This document shows, one piece after another, positions 56,191 through 64,000 of a stretch of DNA of 64,000 nucleotides. The stretch spans positions 1 through 64,000 of the forward strand of contig NZ_AZDW01000022.1 of assembly GCF_001434115.1 (NCBI RefSeq), given 5' to 3'. Made by a program: the position numbers and the translations under genes. This DNA comes from Levilactobacillus zymae DSM 19395 (GTDB lineage Bacteria > Bacillota > Bacilli > Lactobacillales > Lactobacillaceae). Numbering within the stretch: the first letter of the stretch is position 1; each line of letters opens with the position of its first letter. Below the pieces are notes generated by a model. It had not been told where the DNA came from, searched no databases, and worked only from the letters and a program-made list of their open reading frames with translations.

Positions 56191-56351
56191 CATTTTTCCT
56201 CCAATGGATAAATTTTGATTGGTCGTCTGAAACCGATTCCAATCAACGTTTCCCATTATACCCTGCCGGCCCGTCATAATTTGTCATCTGCGCCGCTGAT
56301 CCGTAACTTTTCTAAAAAATAACGTCAATTATTATTTGATGAGGGTTCATT

Positions 56352-57317
56352 TTAACCCTCTTTATCATCAGCAATCAAATATTGGTCCCGTGCAGCCGTC
56401 AATTCAGCGCGCATTCGGTTCACTAGCGACGGTGGCGACACCACTTGCAGGTGCGCGCCCTGACTCAGCAGCCAAAACATCGCACCATCCACCTTGACGT
56501 AGGCTTCAATCAGGTGACTACCGTCCGGCCGCGTTTCCAAGACCCGCGACCCGGGAAAGTGGTCCAGCACCGTTTGTAAGTAGTAACGGTAGATAAAACG
56601 GATCTGGGTCAGCGACCCCGAATCCAACAGGTAGGTCTGGTGGCGGTGGTCCTGTAAAGAGAACCGTTCGGCGTAATCGAGCTTTTCACCGGCCGCCTTT
56701 TCCAAGATTTGCTCGATCCGGTCGAGGCGGTATAACCAGTAACCGCCCCGCTCCTGGCTCAGCATGGCCACGTAGAAGTAGTAGTTTTCGAAAAATAGCG
56801 CTACGGGCTGGGCGTGGTGCGTCAGTGGCTGGGGTTCCGTGGCGTGACTACTCAGGTAAGTAAACGTAAGCCGCTGGTTATTCACGATGCAGTCGGCCAC
56901 TTCCTTTAAGCGGTGAAGCAACGGTTTGGGCCGCGATAAGGGCGTGTAACTGCCCCGCGGCACCGTGAGTTCGCGGCGGACCAACGCGCGCATGGCGGGT
57001 GAAAGACTGGCACTCAAAAAATCCAGTGTCGCGGCCAACTCGGGCGAGTTCAACGCCCGCGACCCCAGCAAGATATTACTGGTGGTCAGGACCATCTCCA
57101 AATCGGCAGTCTCACTGCGTCGAGCCAGCCGGTAGGTCCCCGGGCGTTCTTCGATTTCACCGACCCGGTATTCCGTTAGTGCGCGGCGGATGTAGGAAAT
57201 GTCACGCTGACAAGTCCGCAAACTGATCTGATATTGTTTTTTTAAGTCGGTCTGCTTCAGCGTTTCGCCACTCATCAGTCGGACCATCATCTCGGCGACC
57301 CGTGCGTTGCTCTCCAT
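56352..57317 (-). CDS. WYL-domain transcriptional regulator
   Basis: A 321-residue regulator of the YafY/DeoR-like class. The N-terminal HTH includes LKQTDLKKQYQISLRTCQRDISYIRRAL; the central WYL domain spans about residues 145-235 (LTFTYLSSHATEPQPLTHHAQPVALFFENYYFYVAMLSQ); a C-terminal WCX extension follows. WYL domains sense small nucleic acids or metabolites. GGAGG precedes the ATG by seven bases. The regulated genes are unknown; the phosphoesterase gene upstream is separated by a terminator. Confidence 0.9.
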   Translation of the reverse strand: MESNARVAEMMVRLMSGETLKQTDLKKQYQISLRTCQRDISYIRRALTEYRVGEIEERPGTYRLARRSETADLEMVLTTSNILLGSRALNSPELAATLDFLSASLSPAMRALVRRELTVPRGSYTPLSRPKPLLHRLKEVADCIVNNQRLTFTYLSSHATEPQPLTHHAQPVALFFENYYFYVAMLSQERGGYWLYRLDRIEQILEKAAGEKLDYAERFSLQDHRHQTYLLDSGSLTQIRFIYRYYLQTVLDHFPGSRVLETRPDGSHLIEAYVKVDGAMFWLLSQGAHLQVVSPPSLVNRMRAELTAARDQYLIADDKEG

Positions 57318-57372
57318 CCCGGTTCCTCCTCATCCAGTTGATTAGACCTTCATCATAGCACGTTTTGCCACG

Positions 57373-57397
57373 AAAAAAGCCGTCATCACGGCTTTTT
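57373..57397. terminator. Terminator of the phosphoesterase gene
   Basis: AAAAAAGCCGT-catc-ACGGCTTTTT is a tight, perfect hairpin with T5 on both strands. Confidence 0.85.
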
Positions 57398-57400
57398 CAT

Positions 57401-58264
57401 CTATGGTTGTTCGGTTAACGCACCCAGTCGGCTGACGGCGGCTTCGCTTAACGGCTGCTCGCCGGGCGTCAAGTGTTGCTTGACCACGCGCACGGTCTGC
57501 ACCAGTTGCCCGCCGGCCGTTAACGTCAACGCCAAGATGCCGCCATCGTAGGCGTCCGTGTGACTGCCGGCATCAATCAGATACCGAGGCACGTCGTTAG
57601 CGGTGGCCTGCATTTTCAAATAGCCCGCCTGGCCCGGCCCCTGCAGCGTCTGAACCGGCGTGTGCCCGGTGACCATGACCTTCCCCAAGGTGTTGGGATG
57701 CCAGCCCAAATCGTGGTGAGCGGCGTCACGAAAATAGTAGTCGTCCCGAATCCACAACAGGTCGTCGCGGCGCTGGTCATTGGCCGGCCGGTTCCAATCG
57801 ATGCCCGCGTGCGCGGCAAACAATTGATTTGTCTCCCAGGTCAGTGGCAAATGGGTCAAGAAATCCGTGAACGGTCGTAACGGGCCATGGGTCAACGCCG
57901 CACCGACCCGGGCCAACCGCGTCGAGCGAATCCCCAGCTGCCGCCAAGTTTGCACGCCGTGGTTGATTTTCCAGGTCTGGTAGGTCAATTCGTCCCGCCG
58001 TGCGGTCTGGACCCAAAAGTCGTCGTGGTTCCCCAGTAAAGCCACGTCGCCGTGGTGGGTGACGCGGTCTTGAATGATTCGTAAGACCCCCAACGGATCG
58101 CGCACGACCGGCTCCACGTGGTCACTAAACCGTCGGATGGTGCGTCCGTCGATGTAGTCGCCTAAGAAGATCAGCCGACTGGCGGCTACCACCGGGTCGG
58201 TCAACAAGACTCGCAAGTCGGCCGCCGCCCCGTGAACGTCCCCAATAAACGTAAAGTTTTCCAT
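57401..58264 (-). CDS. Calcineurin-like metallophosphoesterase
   Basis: About 287 residues. The dimetal motifs are all present: FIGDVHG, FLGDYIDGR, LLGNHDDF, AAHAGIDW and VTGHTPVQ. The spacing and the GHTPVQ motif match Ser/Thr-phosphatase-like or Ap4A-hydrolase-like enzymes; the natural substrate is unknown. The ATG at 58264 lies nine bases after GAGG; an in-frame TTG at 58279 overlaps that site. It is single-gene, ending at a bidirectional terminator. Confidence 0.88.
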   Translation of the reverse strand: MENFTFIGDVHGAAADLRVLLTDPVVAASRLIFLGDYIDGRTIRRFSDHVEPVVRDPLGVLRIIQDRVTHHGDVALLGNHDDFWVQTARRDELTYQTWKINHGVQTWRQLGIRSTRLARVGAALTHGPLRPFTDFLTHLPLTWETNQLFAAHAGIDWNRPANDQRRDDLLWIRDDYYFRDAAHHDLGWHPNTLGKVMVTGHTPVQTLQGPGQAGYLKMQATANDVPRYLIDAGSHTDAYDGGILALTLTAGGQLVQTVRVVKQHLTPGEQPLSEAAVSRLGALTEQP

Positions 58265-58372
58265 ATCGCTTGGCCTCAATTCTCTTAATTCCAGTTCCTC
58301 AATAATTCGATTCTACCTAGAAACCCACGGCCAACGCAATTCAGACGATTCGTAATTTTGGGGATGACAATT

Positions 58373-58397
58373 AAAAAATCCGGCCGATTTAGCCGGA
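58373..58397 (-). terminator. Terminator of the leuCD-transporter operon
   Basis: TCCGGC/GCCGGA with a 7-nt loop, followed by T6 on the minus strand. Confidence 0.8.
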
Positions 58398-58407
58398 CTT
58401 ACTCGTG

Positions 58408-59817
58408 TTACCAAATACCAATGAGTTTCATCCACCCCAGACCCACACCGACCCAAATCACCAGGTAGTAGAGTCCCAGGATAAAGTTCAACCGCCACCA
58501 ATCATTCTGCGGAACGTAACCCGACCCGAAGAAGACGGAAGCCGGACCGTTCGCGTAGTGCGTGGTGGACGCATAGATGGCCGACGTAAAGGTCAGAAGT
58601 AAAGCCGCCAAAAGATGTGGGACCCCGGCCGCCAACGCCACCCCTAGCAGGGCACTGTACATCGCGGTCACGTGAGCCGCCTGACTGGCGAACAAGTAGT
58701 GTGAGTAGAAGTAGACAATTACTAAGACTAGTAAGACGGTCAACCAATTAAGTCCCTTCAACTGACTAGAAATAGCCCGCGATAGCCAAGGAATGAATCC
58801 CAGTTGGTTGAGTTGATTAGCCATAAAAATCAGAATCGAGAACCACACGACCACGTTCCACGCCCCGGTCTCGTGTAAGACGTCTTGAGCCGTCAGCACG
58901 CCCGTCAGGAGCAACAACGCTACGGCAATAAAGGCAACGACCGTGGCGTCTAGCCCCAGCATCCCCGAGAAGATCCACAGCACTAACGCCAAGCCGAAGA
59001 TTCCCATCATGAGTTTTTCTTGTAATGTCATAGGCCCCATTTTGGTCAGCTCACGTTGGGCCCAGTCCCGCGCGTCCGGTGTCTCCTTGATTTTCGGCGG
59101 ATACAACCGGTAAACCAGGTAAGGTACCGTGGCTAAACAGATAATGCCAGGAACCAGCGCGGCCAAGAACCATCCGAACCACGAAATTTTGATGCCAAAC
59201 GAAGCGGCTAAACCTAACGCAATCAGGTTAGGGGCCATGGCCGTCATGAACATGGCACTGGTCACGGTGTTCGCATGAAATTCCGTGAAGATCAGGTAGG
59301 CTCCAATGTCGCGTTCCGTGTGTTGCTTAGGCGTCGAGCCAAAGGTTTCCGACAGCGACTTGATAATTGGGTAGATGATGCCCCCGGCCCGGGCCGTGTT
59401 ACTCGGCGTGGCCGGAGCCGTGACCAGGTCAATCCCTTCGATGGCGTAGGCCAATCCCAGTGTTTTCTTGCCAAACAGTTTCACGAACCAGAGTGCCCAG
59501 CGTTGCCCCAATCCCGTCTTCGAAAAGCCCCGTGAAATCATGTAGGCCATAGCAATTAACCAAACGGTTGTGTTGGCAAACGCCTGAATCGCCGTTTCGA
59601 TGGGGGCAATCCGTAAGACCAGCAACACGGTCAGGCCCAGAATGGCGACCCCCGCCAATGGTAACGGCTGCGTGATGCAGGCCACGATGGTCGCCAGAAA
59701 CAACGCCAGCAAATGCCAAGCAACTAACGAGATTCCCGCCGGTCGCAGGGGGCTGGCTAACCAGACGACCAGACCGAGAATTACCGGTAGCGTGAACGCC
59801 TTATACTTAACAGCCAT
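58408..59817 (-). CDS. DASS-family carboxylate transporter
   Basis: A 469-residue polytopic membrane protein with 12-13 helices of the divalent-anion:sodium symporter family (SodiT/2-oxoglutarate-malate translocator branch). Family features include TAPATPSNTARAGGIIYPI and the second half-repeat SAIYASTTHYANGPASVFFGSGYV. It imports or exchanges a di- or tricarboxylate. Translation follows leuD directly (one base apart), so the imported acid is probably the substrate of the hydro-lyase, or its product. Confidence 0.9.
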   Translation of the reverse strand: MAVKYKAFTLPVILGLVVWLASPLRPAGISLVAWHLLALFLATIVACITQPLPLAGVAILGLTVLLVLRIAPIETAIQAFANTTVWLIAMAYMISRGFSKTGLGQRWALWFVKLFGKKTLGLAYAIEGIDLVTAPATPSNTARAGGIIYPIIKSLSETFGSTPKQHTERDIGAYLIFTEFHANTVTSAMFMTAMAPNLIALGLAASFGIKISWFGWFLAALVPGIICLATVPYLVYRLYPPKIKETPDARDWAQRELTKMGPMTLQEKLMMGIFGLALVLWIFSGMLGLDATVVAFIAVALLLLTGVLTAQDVLHETGAWNVVVWFSILIFMANQLNQLGFIPWLSRAISSQLKGLNWLTVLLVLVIVYFYSHYLFASQAAHVTAMYSALLGVALAAGVPHLLAALLLTFTSAIYASTTHYANGPASVFFGSGYVPQNDWWRLNFILGLYYLVIWVGVGLGWMKLIGIW

Positions 59818-59818
59818 C

Positions 59819-60340
59819 TCATTCGCGCACCTTTCCCTGACTCGTCATGGCTCGCATCAAGGGCTTGATCCCCCCGTGAGAAAGGATATTCATGATGTAA
59901 TCGTCAAGGGGTTCAACGGGGGCCGTCCAGCCGTTGGTCAAGTTTTTAAATTCGCCGGCTTTCAGGTCCAATTGAAGTTGGTCGCCCGGTTGAACGTGGG
60001 CGTGGACGTGCGGACAGGTGATGACCGGAAGCCCCAGATTAATCGCGTTACGAAAGAAGATCCGGGCAAAGGATTCCGCCACGATGGCGCCGACCTGGTT
60101 GCCCTTTAGGGTAATCGCGGCGTGTTCACGTGAGGAACCGCAGCCGAAGTTAGTCCCGGCCACGATGAAGTCGCCCGGTTGCGTTTCCTGGACAAAGTCG
60201 GGATCGTCGCTGCCCGCCATGGCGTATTTCTTGATATCGGCCTCTTCGGTATATTCAATGAAGCGTGCCGGATAAATCTGATCCGTGTCGATGTTCTGAC
60301 CAAATACATGTGCGTGACCCGTTCTTAAAGTTTTCATCAT
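59819..60340 (-). CDS. leuD: LeuD-type hydro-lyase small subunit
   Basis: A 173-residue swivel subunit of the isopropylmalate isomerase family, of the short archaeal/HACN-like type. Motifs: NIDTDQIYPARF, FGCGSSREHA and AESFARIFFRNAINLGLP. With the large subunit it would move a hydroxyl group between carbons of a hydroxy acid. The ATG overlaps the large-subunit stop (ATGA); a second ATG three bases on is equally possible. No leuA or leuB is nearby, so a role in leucine synthesis is doubtful. Confidence 0.9.
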   Translation of the reverse strand: MMKTLRTGHAHVFGQNIDTDQIYPARFIEYTEEADIKKYAMAGSDDPDFVQETQPGDFIVAGTNFGCGSSREHAAITLKGNQVGAIVAESFARIFFRNAINLGLPVITCPHVHAHVQPGDQLQLDLKAGEFKNLTNGWTAPVEPLDDYIMNILSHGGIKPLMRAMTSQGKVRE

Positions 60341-61596
60341 TCAGCCTCCACGTAGTCTCTAGGATCCGTAATCTGACCGGTCAACGCCGCCGTAGCGGTC
60401 GCGGCCGGAGAAGCCAGGTAAATCTGGCCCTTTAAACTCCCCATTCGACCGGGGAAGTTCCGGTTCGACGTCGACATGCAGACCTCATCGGCGGCAATCA
60501 GCCCTTGGTGAATCCCGATGCAGGCCGCACAGCCCGACGGCGACAGGGTGGCGCCGGCGTCCAATAGATCTTGAATATACCCCCGCGCAATGCATTCTCG
60601 GGTTACTTCGCCACTGGCCGGGACAATAATCAGGCGGGTATCGAGTGCAATATGGTGCCCCTTTAAGATCTTGGCCGCAGTGGCAAAGTCCTGTAACCGT
60701 CCGCCGGTACACGACCCAATGTAGGCTTGATCCACGTGGACACCCTGATAGTCGCTTAAATCGTGAACGTTATCCACATCGGCGGGGGCGGCGACCTGCG
60801 GCCCAATCTGTCCCACGTCGTACGTGATTTCTTCTTGGTAGTGATAATCCTCATCGGTGGTGTAGACGGTGTAGTCCGTAACGCCCTTCGCCTTTAAGAA
60901 ATTCCGCGTCCGGTCATCCGGTTGGATATAGCTGGTCGCCGCCCCCATTTCCGTGGTCATGTTACACAAGGCCAAGCGTTCGGAGATGGTCATGTCCTTG
61001 AGCGCCGGCCCCGCAAACTCAATGGCCTTGTAGATGCCGTGGTCGGCTTTCAGGTCACCCAAAATATGTAAAATCACGTCCTTAGCGTAAACGCCCGGGT
61101 GAAGGTGCCCCGTAAGGGTGATTTTGATGACTTCCGGCACCTTGAACCATAATTTTCCAGTGATGAGAATCGTGGCAAGGTCGGTCGCCCCCACGCCGGT
61201 CCCAAAGGCTCCCAAGGCCCCGTGCATGGTCGAATGCGAATCCGTGATGACCACGATTTCGCCGGGCTTGGCTAACCCGCGATCCACCACCACCTGGTGA
61301 CAGACCCCTTGGTTAACGTCCATCAGATTCGCGATACCTTGTTCGTGGGCGAACTGCCGGAACTTCTTGTGGTCCTCGGCCTGAATCACGGTCGCACACG
61401 GCGCGTAATGGTCGAAGAAAATCAGAACATCGTCGGGATGTTTGACCCGTTGACCGCCCATCTCCACAAATGACTTCACCGTTTGATAATACAAATCATT
61501 GATGCCGGCCACGTCAACGTCACAATTGACGATTTGACCCGCGTGAACCCGGTCGACCCCCGCCTTAGCCGCGAGGAGCTTTTCGATTGCGTGCAT
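60337..61596 (-). CDS. leuC: LeuC-type hydro-lyase large subunit
   Basis: A 419-residue subunit carrying the 4Fe-4S cluster, with cysteines in YIGSCTGGRLQDF and CAACIGIHQG. DSHSTMHGALGAFGTGVGATD is the aconitase-family substrate loop. Length and sequence match the archaeal-type LeuC/homoaconitase/dimethylmalate dehydratase group rather than the 470-residue bacterial LeuC. The substrate is therefore open: isopropylmalate, citraconate/methylmalate or a similar acid. AGGAGG precedes the ATG. It is first of three genes with leuD and a DASS transporter, divergent from a LysR gene. Confidence 0.92.
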   Translation of the reverse strand: MHAIEKLLAAKAGVDRVHAGQIVNCDVDVAGINDLYYQTVKSFVEMGGQRVKHPDDVLIFFDHYAPCATVIQAEDHKKFRQFAHEQGIANLMDVNQGVCHQVVVDRGLAKPGEIVVITDSHSTMHGALGAFGTGVGATDLATILITGKLWFKVPEVIKITLTGHLHPGVYAKDVILHILGDLKADHGIYKAIEFAGPALKDMTISERLALCNMTTEMGAATSYIQPDDRTRNFLKAKGVTDYTVYTTDEDYHYQEEITYDVGQIGPQVAAPADVDNVHDLSDYQGVHVDQAYIGSCTGGRLQDFATAAKILKGHHIALDTRLIIVPASGEVTRECIARGYIQDLLDAGATLSPSGCAACIGIHQGLIAADEVCMSTSNRNFPGRMGSLKGQIYLASPAATATAALTGQITDPRDYVEAE

Positions 61597-61647
61597 GTGA
61601 TCATCCTCCTAGTTGGTTAGCTACATCTTGATAGTAACTTCACAAAG

Positions 61648-61684
61648 GCATAAAATCTAATACAGATAATTTACTTTGCATAAA
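61648..61684. promoter_or_regulatory. Direct repeats in the leuC-lysR divergent region
   Basis: GCATAAA occurs at 61648-61654 and 61678-61684, 30 bases apart (about three helical turns) in the 110-base spacer. This is a candidate binding region for the LysR protein. Confidence 0.4.
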
Positions 61685-61706
61685 TATTATTTATGGAGGA
61701 AACCAC

Positions 61707-62630
61707 ATGGACCAATTTCAAAGTTACTTTTACGAGATCTACCAGACTGGAAACCTCACGCAGGCCGCTAAAAACCTCTACCTCTCCCAACCCGCCCTCA
61801 GTATTTCCTTAGCCAAGCTGGAACGTCGCTTGGGTGTGACCCTCTTCGACCGCAGCCAAAAACCACTAGCGCTCACGGCGGAAGGCCAGCTATATCTGCA
61901 AGAAGTCCTCAAGGTGCGCAATGCCGAGGCTGATTTTCGGCACGAATTAGCCGACCTCCAGGGCCAAACGACCGGGGAGATTCGAATCGGGTCTTCGCAA
62001 TACTTCAATTCCTATTACCTGCCAGACGTGTTACTGGCCTACGAACGTCAGTACCCGCGGGTCACCGTGCGGATTCTTGAGCGCAACTCCGAATTACTCA
62101 ACCGGGAATTGTACGCCGGTAACGTCGACCTCATCGTTCACTGCGGGCACGTCGACACCCGTAAAGTTACCGTGCAACCCGTACTCGTCGACCAGGTCGT
62201 TCTGGCCATCCCCAAGGTCCTCATCACACTCGACCAAGCCCACCAGTTGCGTTCATTCATCCAAGGGGCGTCTCAACCGGACGTCATTGCTTGGTTGGAA
62301 CAGCTGCCCTTCATCTCGGTGTCTCCCACCAATAACTTCCGCGAGCGCATGGACCTGATCTGTGCCGCGTTGAGTTTCCGGCCCCACGTCAAGTACGAGA
62401 TGTACCAATTAGAAACGGCTTTTCACTTGGCCGCTCACGGATTGGGCGCCACCTTCGTGACCGACCAAATTCGACAGAGCATTGCCAACCACGACCTGTA
62501 CTACTTCGACCTGAAGCTCCCACTCGCTCAGCGCACCTTCTTTGCGTTAACGCGAAAGCGCGGCTATCTGGAGCGCCCCTTACAAAACTTTCTGACCACC
62601 TTAATGGACCCGCCTGCTCCCACCCGTTAA
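61707..62630 (+). CDS. LysR-family transcriptional regulator
   Basis: A 307-residue regulator. The N-terminal winged helix (FYEIYQTGNLTQAAKNLYLSQPALSISLAKLERRLGVTLFDRSQKPLALTAEG) is textbook LysR. The rest is a type-2 periplasmic-binding-like effector domain (GEIRIGSSQYFNSYYLPDVLLAYERQYP). Divergence from leuC implies that it controls the leuCD-transporter operon and senses its substrate, as CitR- or CcpC-like proteins do. GGAGG precedes the ATG by seven bases. Confidence 0.92.
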   Translation: MDQFQSYFYEIYQTGNLTQAAKNLYLSQPALSISLAKLERRLGVTLFDRSQKPLALTAEGQLYLQEVLKVRNAEADFRHELADLQGQTTGEIRIGSSQYFNSYYLPDVLLAYERQYPRVTVRILERNSELLNRELYAGNVDLIVHCGHVDTRKVTVQPVLVDQVVLAIPKVLITLDQAHQLRSFIQGASQPDVIAWLEQLPFISVSPTNNFRERMDLICAALSFRPHVKYEMYQLETAFHLAAHGLGATFVTDQIRQSIANHDLYYFDLKLPLAQRTFFALTRKRGYLERPLQNFLTTLMDPPAPTR

Positions 62631-62661
62631 ACTAGGGGTAACTTAACTTGGAGGTGCCCCC

Positions 62662-63486
62662 ATGGCGTTCAACTTACTCTTCGCCGTCGACGACCACTTC
62701 GTCGACCGCATGCTTACCACCCTGTATTCTTTACGACAAACCACCGCGACCACCGACCCGATCCACGTCTACGTGATTCAGGACCGGCCATTTGCGCAGG
62801 CCGACCGGGTGACTCACATCCTGACCAGCCTAAACATGACCTACCACCCCGTTATCGTTGACGAGACGCTCTTCGCTGACGCCCCGTTGTCCGACCGCTA
62901 CCCCAAGTCGATCTACTACCGGTTGTTGGCGAGCGACCTCTTACCGGCCACGGTCGATAAGGTCCTCTACCTCGACGCCGACATCTTAGTGATCAACGAC
63001 TTCACCCCGTTCTACCAAACGGATCTCAGCCAAAACCTCTACGCGGCGGCCATGCACACCGACTTTTTCAACCTAACCGGGACCGTTAACCAGTATCGGC
63101 TGGCCACTAACACACCGCACTATTTCAACTCCGGGGTCTTGCTGATCAACCTGGCCCGGGCGCGGCAGGTAGTCGATGCCGCCAAGATTTTTGCGATTAT
63201 CCGTGACCATCACGACGAACTCCTCTTGCCCGACCAGGACGTGCTCAACAAGCTCTACGCCGACGATACCCTGGCGGTCCCCGACGTGATCTATAACTAC
63301 GACGTGCGCAAGAATCTGACCTACCAGGCCACCAGTCAGGGAAAATGGGACCTCAACTGGGTGGTCGCTAACACCGTATTTCTCCACTTCTGTGGCACCA
63401 AGAAGCCCTGGTTACCCGGGGCCACGGACCGTTTCGCCTTCCTGTACAAGCACTATCAGCACCGGTTAGAATTTTCACTTTCCTAA
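62662..63486 (+). CDS. GT8-family glycosyltransferase
   Basis: A 274-residue GT-A enzyme. LLFAVDDHFVDRM is the donor-site start of GT8, VLYLDADILVINDF holds the DxD metal motif, and YFNSGVLLINL and LPDQDVLN are further family signatures. The end, VFLHFCGTKKPW, carries the conserved HFCG/KPW motif. It moves a hexose from a UDP donor, in Gram-positives often onto lipopolysaccharide-like glycolipids, teichoic acid or surface glycoproteins. GGAGG precedes the ATG. It follows the LysR gene by 32 bases, but functional linkage is unlikely. Confidence 0.9.
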   Translation: MAFNLLFAVDDHFVDRMLTTLYSLRQTTATTDPIHVYVIQDRPFAQADRVTHILTSLNMTYHPVIVDETLFADAPLSDRYPKSIYYRLLASDLLPATVDKVLYLDADILVINDFTPFYQTDLSQNLYAAAMHTDFFNLTGTVNQYRLATNTPHYFNSGVLLINLARARQVVDAAKIFAIIRDHHDELLLPDQDVLNKLYADDTLAVPDVIYNYDVRKNLTYQATSQGKWDLNWVVANTVFLHFCGTKKPWLPGATDRFAFLYKHYQHRLEFSLS

Positions 63487-63653
63487 CTATCGAAAATCAC
63501 CATCGTTTGGCCGCTTAAGTGTTTGTCACAACCGACATCTTGGTCATCAAACCGTTAAAGTTTGTTATCGGGCCGCAACCACCGGGTAACCTCACTTTTC
63601 TATACTGGAACTTGTACGTTAGGTACATACAAATTCTTGTTATGGAGTGATAC

Positions 63654-64000
63654 ATTATCAAAGCTTTCACTAAATCCATCTTACTCGGTTCCTTAAGCGC
63701 CGCGGCCTTACTAATGGGCGGGGCCCAGGCCAGCGCCAGCACGGTGCGGGTCCAGGCCGGCAACACCGTCTGGAGCCTGGCCCAACAGCACCACGTGTCC
63801 GTCAACGCCATCGTGTCCGCCAACCAGCTGGCCAACGCCAACCGGATCTACGTGAACCAAAAATTAACGATTCCGGACGGCCAAACCACCAGTGCGGCCA
63901 CGACCAGTGGGACTGCTGCGCACCACAGCTCCACTACCACCACGACCTCATCTCCTAAAACCACGACCAGCTCGACCACGACGGCGTCTGCTTCCACGGG
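63654..64000 (+). CDS. LysM-domain secreted protein, 5' part, with a non-standard start
   Basis: The frame from 63654 reads IIKAFTKSILLGSLSAAALL then MGGAQASAS, a clear signal peptide with an AXA cleavage site. One LysM domain (VRVQAGNTVWSLAQQHHVSVNAIVSANQL...RIYVNQKLTIPDG) and a Ser/Thr-rich linker follow, cut by the window end. LysM binds peptidoglycan, so a cell-wall hydrolase or structural protein is likely. There is no ATG, GTG or TTG between the stop at 63648 and residue 21. GGAGTGA lies six bases before ATT (63654) and nine before ATC (63657), so translation must use one of these, or the sequence has an error. Confidence 0.75.
   Translation, partial: MIKAFTKSILLGSLSAAALLMGGAQASASTVRVQAGNTVWSLAQQHHVSVNAIVSANQLANANRIYVNQKLTIPDGQTTSAATTSGTAAHHSSTTTTTSSPKTTTSSTTTASAST

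Noticed and set aside
63515-63841. Minus-strand 108-codon frame near the window end
   Set aside because: It is antisense to the LysM signal peptide and domain and has no ribosome site or family resemblance.

Overview
The window looks like chromosome of a Gram-positive lactic acid bacterium, most likely a higher-GC Lactobacillaceae member of the Levilactobacillus type. The evidence is LPXTG-like (LPQTx) cell-wall proteins, mucin-binding-type repeats, a Gram-positive CpsBCD exopolysaccharide (EPS) regulator set, strong AGGAGG ribosome sites, several TTG/GTG starts, a cytochrome bd operon without other respiratory genes, and a tmRNA whose tag reads AKNNNNSYALAA. Species is not decidable by reading.

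Layout. 1-3.3 kb: a GHKL-type ATPase, a small membrane protein, a GIY-YIG nuclease-like protein and a small secreted protein. 3.35-17.95 kb: one EPS locus on the minus strand. It is transcribed from a clear promoter at 18240-18268 through a leader of about 295 nt into cpsC, cpsD, cpsB, a priming glycosyltransferase, two GT4 enzymes, a GT2 enzyme, glf, a Wzx flippase and a Wzy polymerase, followed by an LCP ligase gene and rmlB. The locus is much richer in A+T than its flanks. It holds two broken IS30-family copies in inverted orientation and the eroded remains of a second glf gene, so it has been rebuilt by exchange.

18.4-25.1 kb: cydABCD (cytochrome bd oxidase plus its CydDC exporter), bracketed by two copies of a 150-nt element. 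The two copies share a predicted fold and differ by compensating changes in several stems. I consider this the best candidate for something undescribed. 25.6-27.5 kb: a D-2-hydroxyacid dehydrogenase and two small unknown genes. 27.6-40.7 kb: three large surface proteins: an LPQTA-anchored leucine-rich/proline-rich protein, a 1680-residue secreted phosphodiester glycosidase/metallophosphoesterase fusion, and an LPQTN-anchored mucin-binding-like adhesin. Two tRNA genes (Gln-CUG and Glu-CUC) sit between the last two.

41.2-48.2 kb: pgi with a CcpA (cre) site in its promoter, a GRP-type sugar transporter, an RlmI-like RNA methyltransferase, another structured element, a two-component system and the tmRNA gene. 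48.5-51 kb: genes of uncertain function. 51.2-55.3 kb: a four-gene ABC importer of the UgpBAEC type. 55.3-58.3 kb: a CAP-domain secreted protein, a WYL regulator and a phosphoesterase. 58.4-62.6 kb: a DASS anion transporter with LeuC/LeuD-type hydro-lyase subunits and a divergent LysR regulator, likely a dedicated acid-utilisation cluster rather than leucine synthesis. 62.6-64 kb: a GT8 glycosyltransferase and the start of a LysM secreted protein that lacks a standard start codon.
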